Part shown: one piece after another, positions 50,700-62,600 of the stretch | Layout: each line of letters begins with the position of its first letter | Position numbering within the stretch: position 1 is the first letter of the stretch | Origin: a virus | Length of the DNA: 64,000 nucleotides | IMG/VR virus record: IMGVR_UViG_3300008113_004357 | Coordinates: 1-64,000 of that record | Direction: 5' to 3' (one strand) | Position numbers and translations under genes: made by a program | Notes under the pieces: generated by a model | Database searches by the model: none | Told to the model about the DNA's origin: nothing | The model's input: the letters and a program-made list of their open reading frames with translations, nothing else

Positions 50700-53600
50700 T
50701 TAATATTTATCTTGATACTTATTTGGCCAAACTGACGGGGTATCTTTTAAGAAACTAGCTATCGTATTATTAGATTTAGCCAGTCTCTGTCCTAGATCGT
50801 TCCATAGTTTGCCCTGCTTTTTAACTACTACAACTTTAAGCTCAACTTTTGCATTATTAGCTAAAGTTTTAATAGGTAACTCAGTTAATTGTAAACGAGT
50901 CGTTCCAGTTGTGTTAAATTCTTTAACAACTGTTTGATCTCCTTCAGGGCTGTACGGATATTCAGTGTTAAGATACTCTGTGTATTCAGATTTTCTTAAT
51001 CTTCTTCCGCCTACAAAAATTTCAATTTCATTGATTTTTGGAATATAGGGTAACTCTATAATACCCTGAGTGTACAATAACGGATCGTCAATTGGATTGC
51101 CTGTTTTAACTATTTCAGTATCTTTATAAGGAATTGTTTCAGAAGCACCAATGCCCTGAACTACGCTACCTGATTCGTGATAAACCGGCAGGCCTGTTCC
51201 TAGTGTACCTCGACGCAACTGTCCTAGATTATTACCAGTCTTGCTAAAATATTCAATACGTTCTCCGTTAATTTCAATAATTCCAGGAATATTTTTAGCA
51301 GGATTTGGATCATCTAACGCTGAAGAATCTACAACAGATATTGTGTTATCACCCTGATATAGATTTCGTGTTAGTGTTGTGGCTTTATTCTTATTAAGTC
51401 TCTTATAATGAACTCTGTTCAATATATCCTTAAACTGCATGTAGCCAAAACTTTCACTTACTACGGTATTTGTAAAGGCAATAATCTGAATAGCATCAGC
51501 ATCTGTTAGATAATTTGCTAATCTTATAGTGATATGATCTTTATCAAGATAGTAATCAACATTGTTGATTAGTAAATTACCATTCTTAATTACCCATACA
51601 AAATCACCGGACACCGCAGTTTTACGCAGTCTAAAACTGCCGCCTAGCTTGCCTGCAAGTTCATAAAAATCTGGAGTGCCTGGAGCAATTTGTGTAATCG
51701 GAATAAGCGTATCGATTGTTCTTTCTACATCTAAAATATTATGATTATAGAAACTAACAATTTCAAATTTAGTTCCGTTTGTATATGTATTTTTAAATGT
51801 AATTGAATTAGTAGTTGTGATATAATCTCCAGTATTATCTATCACTACAGAAAAATCTTTACCTTCTTGATATCTAATTTGATTGAGAATTACTGTAATA
51901 TTTGGAGGATTTTGTCTTACAACAAAATTAGCAGAAATAGTTGCACCACTGCCTGTGCCGCCTGAAATTGCAAACGGACTTGTAGGAGGTGTAACATATA
52001 CGCCCAATCCTACTACAATAACTTCTTGAATCTCTCCAGTAAATTGATTAATACGTGTAACTTCTAATTTAACAGGAGAGCCAGCAATGCCTTGATCACC
52101 ACCAATTGCATCAATAATGTCACCTACAATATAACCAGTTCCGCCGGAAGGAACAACTGAATCTTTTTCAACTTCATAGGTAAAAATTGTATAATCTAGT
52201 TCAACATTAAAGTCAGGACCTTGTACTAGCTCTTCTTCATCAATATAAACTTTTACATCGTTAGTATTAATTAAACTAGGATCGTACTTGTGATCTTTTA
52301 AACTATATGATAACAGATTGTTTGTCATAGTGAAATAATCAGCTGCTCTAGGAGTAAGAAAACTTTGACCTTGTTTTACTAACACATTTTGGTCGTAAGG
52401 TTTGTTTGTGCCAATCTTGTTAGAAAGATTGTATGTAGATTGTCCTGTTAGATATACTATCTCTTCCGATCTAACAATAGTAGCATTATTTTCTACATTT
52501 CCAGAGTCAATAATATAATTTATTAGTGCGCCCATTGCCGGCGGAGTAGCAAATTGGATTCCTATTCTTGATCTCCAAGATTGATCTATCTTATCTGTAT
52601 ACTCGTCGTCTGTGCTGAACAGCGAATATTCTGCTAATTCACCGTTGACTAGTACAATGGCTGTAGCAGTTACAAACCATCCTGCTTTAGTAATAAATTC
52701 TTTAGTAACTCCATCGCCAACAAAATAATCAGTATCTAACATGTTAGACGATGAAAATCCAATACTTATAATTGAAATTACCTGATTTGCTGGCGGCATT
52801 GTTGTAAATTCTATTTTGTTATTTTGATAATCAATTATATAATCATCATCTATTTTTTTAATTTGATCATCAATTTTAACAATTACTGAAGTATCAATTT
52901 GTCCAGGAACAAGTTCTTCTGTTCCGCCATTGCGTTCAACAGAAACAAAATCATCTCCATCTAATACAATATCATCAGGTGATAAACCTGTTGCACTGGT
53001 TAACGCACCGTTATTGAACGAACCTCCAGACAACTGTGTGTCGTAGGTATCTTCGTCCATTGGGTAACTACCATCCGATTCTTGCTTTCTAAATATGATT
53101 CTATCACCATATTTTCCAGCAAACTGTGTAGTTTGAATTTCTCTTAATTGTAAATTTACAGATACAGGAACATTAATAATGTCAAAAGCATTATTTCCAG
53201 TAAATGTTAACATCACTGCATCTGCATTTGTCTGTAATGGAGTACTGTAATAAGGATCATCAATTCGTACTGGAGTATCGTACTTGTTACCCCAAACATA
53301 ACCTCCTATACCTAGTTGAGGTGTTTCTTCTAAAATAATAATAAACTCTTTGTTTGACACAAGTCGTTTAACAATATGAATACCATTACAGTTAGGATCA
53401 GGATCACTAGGATTAGCTTTAACTACTCCTTCAATAATAATAGTTGCGCCAAGATCTAATTTATGATCTTCTTGCGTTACAATTTTTACTGCATTTGATT
53501 CGCTGTTAAACACAGTAATTGAATTAATTAGCGAAACATTAAACCTAGAAACGTAGGTGTTTACCTGTTGATTATTTGACGGAATATAAGGCAATCTAAA

Positions 53601-56600
53601 CTCTGTGACGCCAGATTGTGTAACTGTGACTATATAATCGGTAAATTTTGGATTATAATTATCCCATAACCCAACACCCCACGGAACTGCATTCCAACCA
53701 TAGTTAATACCTAGGTCAATTCCGTTAATGGTTACTCCACCGTAGTCTACGCCCTGCATCAACTGATCTAAATCTTTTCCTAGTTGTCCAGTTACAGGAT
53801 TGTAATAATAATTAATTCTGTCAGTTGCTGATAGATGATTAAAGTTTTTAGTGTACTCAATAGTAATTACACTACCAACTGCTGGAGCAATTGTAAATGT
53901 AAGTAGTCCTGAATAGCTGGTATATCCTCTAGTTGTAGATGTTATTGTAGTTAATGTATAATCACTACGTAGCATTTCTACACCATTAATTGTAACATAA
54001 GAATTACCGTAGGTAATATCAGGACTCCATCTCAACGGAAACTGTGTCTTTGATCCTGAAACAATGTTTCCAGAGAACGTTTCATTTTCAATAAGGTCAG
54101 TTAATAGATATGTTCCAGAAATTCGATCAAACTTAACAGTAATTTGATTTGATCTTATTAACGGATTTCCTATAATGGCTATTGCTTTAGCAGGTGTTCC
54201 TGTTGGGCTTAATCCGCCTTTGATTTCAATTACAGGTGCTTTACTAAAATAGCCACCATAGTTAGTAATTTCAATTCTATTAATTTTACCATTAGAAATA
54301 TAAGCTTTTGCTGTTGGATTGATTGTAACTAGCTGTTGATTACTTTCATTAGTGCTTACGCCAGTTCCTGTTATTTTTATCACAGGCGGAGTTACATATC
54401 CGCTGCCTGCATCTAATACTTTAATTTCGATTAAAGAAAATCCAATATGTTTTACAGTAAAACTATTAAAATAATCTAGACTGTCTAAATTAGTTGTCTG
54501 ACTGGTAACGATTCCGTTTTCATCTACTAAAATATTTTTATTCTGAATCTGATACGAGTCTGTGACAGTTGGCAATAAATCAAAATCTGATACAAATGTT
54601 CTAGTTGGATCTATTGCATTGTAGTTACTGACAAATTCTCTTACCTTTGTTCTATAAGGTTTTACTTCTTTAATATATTCTTCAAAGAATTCAAGATTAT
54701 CACTGTTGTATGTGACTTTCTGTTTGAGTTCGCCTACATTATGTTGACCTTTAACAAAACTTGTTTTAAATGCCCAGTCAATGTATAGTTGTTCTGTAAG
54801 AGCATATCTTACACCGGCAAAGAATAATTTTAAGTATTCGCCTTGCAATTCGTCAACTAAAATTTTATTTTTAATTGTGTTTAAAATAATTCTTAATTCA
54901 GCTTCTGGGTTTCCGTCAAAGCTAAACGTATCGTATAACGGTCCATCGTAGCCCAATGTATTTGTAGTAAATTTATAAAGGGTCGAATTAAACTGAATTG
55001 AACCTTGTTGTCTACCAACTACTACATAATTGTTTTCTGTAAGGAAAAAAGATTGTGCTATCTTTTTAAATAATACCCAGCCGCCTGATCCAATATTGGC
55101 AACTTTGACTATGCTTCCAGTAGGAATTTCTGTAGTAATTAACTCATAAGTGTTGCTGACTAGATAATCGATCTTTGTAAATTCATTGTAAGTTTCAATT
55201 ATTCCAGTTGTAGGATCTGTATAAGATCCATACCAATCTATATAAGACCAATATTTTCTTACATCATAACTTTGTGCTTTAATTTTACTCCAAATTCTGT
55301 TAACAGTATCCCAAGTATAAATTGTCCAAGCATCGCTGTTAGTAGAATCAGACTGTACTAGTACACAGAAATTTCTTACTACTATTCGTGTGCCGGACGC
55401 ATATCCTTCTCCAGAATTTTCAATAAGTATCTCAATAATTTTACCTTCAGCATCAATAACTGATTTTAATGCAGCGCCCGTGCCGCTGCCACTGATAGTT
55501 AGAGCTGGACCAAACCAGCTTATAGGATCGTTGTTTACATCTACTTTATAGACTTTAAGTCTACCATAGTTTTTACCAGGATTGACAATATTAGCAGAAA
55601 CTATTCTACCATTGAGCAACACTGGGGTAATAACAGCCTGTCGAATTAGAGTTGTTTGTACAAACTGTAATTCTTCTTCAGTGTCAATCTTCTGGTCCCA
55701 CAGTCCAGATACAATAGTTGGTTGTGCTTCAAATTTTTGCAGGTCTGATAGATCGTAATCATCAGCTAACAGTTTATCTTTAAGAACTAGGTTAACTCTT
55801 TCTACAAATTGTTTTAAAGCTTCAATTCTGTTGGCAAACATACCCTGTCTAGGTCTAAACTCAATACCGTATTTTTTCTTTTCAGGTAAAGAGATATCTG
55901 GAACTGGTCTTCCATTTTCATCTCTGCCAACTAAACTATGGAACCATTTTTGTTCAATGGCAAATGGAATCTCTGTGCTTCGATTAGTGCTTAATAATTT
56001 CCATTCACTGTGATAGTTACTTTCTTTATAATCAGACTTCCAATATTGAATATTAACTGCAACATTTTTTGCGTTTAAGTATTTTTTACAATTTACTAAA
56101 CTAAAACTGTTTGGTCCTGTGAATGCAATATAGCTATACCCGTATGAAGTTGGATCGGCAATTAGTTGCGAAATATTAAGAGCTGTAAAAGTTCTGCCTT
56201 CAATATTTGGTATTGTTGTTTTATTCTTTACCCAGAAATAGTAAGTTTCTTTAAATGTCTGACTTACTGAATCGTAGCGTTTCTTTACACTATAAACTGA
56301 ATCGTCATATTTTGTAGTGCCAGTAACACCCTGAGCAAGACCTTTATCTGTGCCAGACACTTTATTCCATTGAGAAGGAAGGATGGAACTTTCTACCCAT
56401 TCATAGATATCAATGCTGGCAAATGGATGAGGTTTATTCCAGTTTGTTGTTCTGTAACTTACATCCCCTGACTGAGAATCTATGAACCTTGCAGTGGATA
56501 AATCCCACCATAAAGCTCCAACAGCTGATTTAGTCCAATTTGATGTTTCGTCAACTGTTACAGAATCCGTTCCTACAGAATAATTTGCAGGATCAAAGTA

Positions 56601-59600
56601 AGTTTTATATTTGATTTCTTGATCAGCGATGCCGGGAATTTTACCGTAAACTGGATCTACTACATCAAGATATCTAATAAGTTTTCCAGTTTCTGTGCTA
56701 TACAAATAAACTTTTTTAATTTTAGTTACATCAACGTTTGGTATTTGTTCGTAATGTTTTTGCCAACTGCTTTCAGTAGCAGATTTAACATAAGAATATA
56801 CTCTACCAGATCCAGTGTAATTAATAGAAGACACTACTCTATCAACATCAGATTCTGCCGCAAATGATAATAGTAGAGTGTTATTATAACTAGAAATGTT
56901 TGTAATGTTTATTGTTCGTTTAGCAGTCAACGCACCTACAACAAAAGTTCTTGGTGCTGCAATATTATATGTACCTGTTAATCCATTGCCTGTGCCATTA
57001 GAAACAATTTTTACAGGTTGGAGATTATTTCCGTAGACGGTAGCACCTACTTCAATTCTTCCCAAAGTAACATTAGTCACAGTTAGTGTTGTACCAGAGA
57101 TAGAACCGACAAACGCAGCATCGGACGTTGGAGTAATTGTTTCTCCAAAGATAAATGTTGAATCTAGCAGATCAAAAATATCAACTTTGTTTTCGTTTGA
57201 AGTTCTTTCAAATACTGTTAAGTTAGAATCAAAGGTAGTTGAATTTGAATCAAATAAGGTAGCATCAATTCCCGAGCTTACAGAATAAGAATATAAACTC
57301 TTGTCATTGTTTAAAAATCCAATGTCTGTACCAAACTGCTCTGATCTGTATTCTCTAGGACTTCTTAAAACTTGTCCTATTCCTGCTGCCGGATCATGTA
57401 CAAAACTAGCGTTTACATATTTGTAAATTCTTATTTCACCTACGTCAGTTTTTCCGTTCACATCTGTTCTAGATACTCCAATAGCTAGAGTAAGACCATC
57501 ACCGGACAACGCCACTGATTGACCTAATCTTTCTTGATTTAATCCTGAAAAAGATACCAGACTACTATAAGTAAGTTCATATTCATAGACAAATACTTTT
57601 CCAGAGTTTAAGTTATCTCCGGGAGCAGATATTGCTAATATTCTTCCACTATTAGAACAGGCAATATCAAATCCAAAATATTCATTTGTTGATATACCTG
57701 CCGGTGCTGGTATTGTTGCTCCTGCTAGCCAACCACCACCAGTAATAATAAAATATTCGTAGACTCTGCCTGTATTACTAGCATAGCCTGTAGCTGCTAC
57801 AAACAATTTATATTCAATATCAGTTGCTTTGATCAAAGCAAGACTACTGCCAAATTTATCGCCGGCTGTTTGTCCTACTAATGTTTCAGTTATTTCAAAT
57901 GCTCCAGACTGTTGTCTATAGTAAATTTGTACTTGGCCTTTGTCAGAATCGTGTGTAGGTATACCTACTGCTAACCAACGTCCGTCAGGACTAAATTTTA
58001 AAGTAGAGGCAACTACATCCGGAATTCTATCAAATAGCGACCATGAATTATCGTTTGATCCTTTTTGGTATAGTGCTACATATTCGGCAGTAGCTACTGC
58101 GGCTAAATTACCAGATCCGTCTATTGCCATGCAACGGCCAAAGTTAAAAGAATTAGCAGGTTCTAAATTAACTAAATCATCTTTTCTATAAACAGGATTG
58201 TTTTTATAAACAATATAGTTACCTGCTTGATTACTATCGATCCATGCTAACTCACCTGGCTTAAACTCTTCTGGAAGATAAGAATTTAAAGTAGTAATAT
58301 GCGGAGAACGTTGTTTAAAAATTTTATATGTTACGATTGTACTGCTATCAGCAAAAGACTGCCAGCCCTGCACATCTTTAACAAATTTAAATTGATTCCC
58401 AGTTACTGCTGTAACCTTATGGAATCCGTTTAATTTTTCTGTTCCTTTAATACCAATTATATCACCAACTGCCAGCGGAGGTAGTGCAAAAGAAGTTACA
58501 GTTACTTGTTTAGTGGAATTTTCGTAAGTTACTGTTTTAACTTTTAAATCATACAAGCTAAATCTATACACTGACCAATCTCTAGACTCAAATGCTGCCC
58601 AGATGTAGTCACCATTAGAAAACTCATCTATGTTTAAAGTAAGAACATTGGCTATTGACTTTACTGTAGTTTTTACATCTTCAGATCTTACATAACCACT
58701 GGTTCTTAAAAATCTATTAGTTGTACGAGTTGGCCATATGTTGTTTGTATAACCTAACGGTTTGATATAAAGATCGGTAGGCTTATATCTATAGACAAAA
58801 TCTTTTTCATTAATATCAATAGAATCAACTAATTCAAATGATTGAGGATTTATTTTAAATTTATTTTCATCTAGAATAAATTCGACTTCGTCAAAAGTAT
58901 CTACTGCTCCGTATTCTCCAACACGGAAGGCCCACTCTTCATCAAAAGTTAGACTTTCTTGATCTGCTGCGCTTAACACATCAAAAAGTTTATTTAGAAC
59001 ATTTTGTGTGCCTTTTTCAATGATCATACCTTGATAGAACTTATACTGACTTACATCATTTTGAATAATGTTTTCAAGGTACTGTCGCTTCTGATAACCA
59101 ATCAAATGTTGTGCAACTTTTTGCTGTCCAGCATCAAAGTTGTCTGTGTCAAGATCATAGAAGTCTGTAAACTGCTCTGCTCTATAATCCCAGTTAGGCA
59201 ATAGTTGAGGCGTAGGTGTTTCTTCTAAAACGACCCAAGTGTCATCGTTGAATTCTTTAACTCCTTGGATTCGCTCTTTTGCAGCATAATAGAATTGTTT
59301 GTATTTTACAATGTCACCAAGGTTATAATCAGTCCATGGTTCCCATTCTTGAATCTTGGCTTCGTCATAGATGAATCCTTTGATTTCAAAACCTCCAGTC
59401 CAATTAGCTGCTACATATCCTACAACTTTAATTCTTTCCTGATGGTAACCAGCTTCAATATCATAGATAGTATCGTTGAATAAAGTTTTATTGTCAATAA
59501 CAACTACATGTTCTTTCTGTATTAAATGTAAAGTAATCCCGTATATACCGTAATTGGTATTCTCTGGTTCGATCACAAATTGATTTTCGTTTCTATAAAC

Positions 59601-62600
59601 TTTTATAAATTCTTCATCTAACTTTTGTCCGTCTACACGAAGAACACTATAATTGTAAAAATTATCTGTTAAATCAGCAACAACTGAATTTTGCGATTGG
59701 AAAATAAGTTTATTGGCGCTGGGGCTTATGCTGATTACAGATCCTTCAGCCCAATTTTGTGTAGTCCAGAACGCAAATTCTTTTGCACTGGTTTCCCAGT
59801 TTGTTACTGTTCCTAGATTGTTGTTAAAATCATCGAACACAAATCCCTGGTCTTCTAAATAGGCGCCGTAGCCCATTATAATGTCAACCACTTCTTGGAC
59901 TGTGGCAATTCTCTTGCCGTATGGAATTTTAACGGTGTTATTGGAATTGAAATTCTTTTTTAGTTCTATTTCTCTACCACCAATTATAGGAAGTTCTGCA
60001 AGTCTAGAATACAAACGATCATCAAATTCTGCGGTAGTAGTATGTGTAGTTTTTACTCTGTAATATAGATTATTGTATCTTACAATCTTGCCAGCAACAT
60101 AGATTTCGCCAGATTTCCATTCTAGGAAACTTTCGCTGATGCCGCCGACTTTAATTACTCTATCTGTTAGTTTAGATTTATAAACAATGAAATAAGGATT
60201 CTGTGTGTTGTAGCCTTTTAGTTCATAACCGTTGCCAAATCTTGTAATCAACAAGCCGCTGTAAATTACTTTTCTTACAGCACTTGATGTATTAAGATTG
60301 ACTGAATAATTCTCTTCGGGTACAAAAACACCGCCGGAACTTGTTGGTGTTTTGCTGTCTAATAAAATTTTAAACTTTTCTTTATTTGTATAAGACCCTA
60401 ATCTTGTTGACATTTTATTAGTCAGAGATGCTAGGTCGTATTTGTATTGAGATAATCTTGCTGTGTTTTTACTAGTGAGATACTCAACAACATAATTGAG
60501 TAAGCCCGAAGTGTATCTTCTTCCTGTTTCAATTTCGTCTGCAATAGAAGGAAACACAAGATCCTGTAATCTAATACGAAGACCAGTCTCTGAATATACC
60601 AATTGTTGAGTATTATTTTTTACTATTCTGCTTCTGTCAATGCAGCGACCAAAAACATCATTTGGTTTTAATAGCAGAAGTGTGCTAATTAGTGCAAACG
60701 GATAATAACTGCTTTTTCTCCAAGCAGCTTCGACTGGACCTTGATCTCCAAACACATAGAATGAGTCTGTTGAATTTTGGATTGTGCCTGCTACATATCC
60801 AGCATTCAACGGATCAAGCAAGAGACCGTTAGTGTCAACCGGAGCACCTTGTTCTAAAATTGATCTAGCAAATTGTTTGTTAATTTTAGGTGGCTTGCCA
60901 GGTTCTCTAATTAATCCTTCTTTAAGATCGTCCCATAAAAATAAATTATCTTTAGTATAAGGAGCAGGACCATAAACGTCTCTCCACCAAGAAGGTTCAA
61001 TGGCAAATCCCAATGATTCCCATGGAGTAAGATGAGGAGTATCTGTATCAAAATACCATTTATAGATTCCTCTCCAGTAAGCAGGGACAGGTCTACCGTC
61101 CGGTGCTACATGATCTCTATAGTTGTAAGTAAATGGATTTTCTCTGTCATAGAACAACGGACGAGAATAGTCTTCTTGAATGTTCAGTGTCCATTGATAA
61201 AAATATTTTGATAGTACTGAATTAAACTCATCTATTGTATAATCACTATCTCTACTATAACTAGGGACATAGTTGAATATATTAAACAACTCTGCGTTGT
61301 ATGATATTTTTACATTGTTAAAAATTCTTTTTTCTAATTCTAAAATTAGATCATCTCTGTAATCATCAAACGCCACAGTGATACTACCGTCGTGACCTTT
61401 AATAACTTTTGTTTTTTCAATATACGTATCATCTTCATATATTGCAGGTTCAAATAACGGATACAAACCTAATTTACTAGGTGTAGGAGGAACAAAACAA
61501 CCATCAGTTGATTCGTACTCATATACCTCAATAATATCATTTTCGCTTAATTCCGTTAGAATCGTAACAAACTCAGTGTCGCCAAAAACGTAGTCAATGC
61601 CATGTATTAATTGATTATCGTTAATATAAATTCCAACAGCACGATTAGACAATGTCTTTAAATTAAATGTCTTGCTTAATGGATACGATTTAGTTCTAGA
61701 ATCTAATACTGTGTATTCCGTACGACTTGCAGCCGTATATCCAAACATATCCGAAAGGTAGTAAGGACTAGATTTAGGTTTATTTGCAAACATATTTTGC
61801 AATATAAAATCTACGTGTCTTCTTGGCTCAGCATCAAAACCGCTGTCTGTTGCTGCGATAATAAATGCTCTCTTAAACTGTGCGTAGTCAAGACGTGCAG
61901 TATCTAACGCTTTAAGCAAGTTGGCAGACTTGTCGCCAAGGTGATATAGTGCAAGATTCATTGGACCAGTGTGCTGAACAAATCTTGTTCCGTACTCACT
62001 TAATCGTCCAGCATCTCTTAATACTGCTTTAGGGCCGTTATTAAAAAATACCAGTGGATTGTTTCCAATGATAGAATCAACGTGATCAATTACTTCGCCT
62101 AGAGTAAAATCTTGAATGTTATTGTTTAACGGATTGTTTTCTAAATTAATTGGTAGTTTATAATAACCGTTTTGATTTTTATGTTTTTTTGTAAAACATT
62201 CTATAGTAACAACAGAATCAACTGCATCAGTTGTTAGCCTTACTAGTTTATAAACAACGTCGTCAACAATAGAAAATTTTGACGGGATCAAGCGTGTTCC
62301 GTTAACATAAACTTTAACAAATAAATCTTCTAAATTATCTTTAGTATCAAAAACATCTAATGGAAAATCATTTACTATTGAAACTAAAGAAGTTGTGCCA
62401 GTTTCGTCAACTACTGTGTTAGTTTCATTTTTATAAACTCTTACAATTGGTTGTACATTAGTCAGTACATTTTTAATCCATCCGTTTTCAAATTTAATAC
62501 TGTCTAAATTATTAATTATTTTAAGGAATCCGTTGCTAATTGGTTTAGAAATTAAACTAGACCCTAGCTTGTATTTGAATTCAGAATCAGACGCTAAATT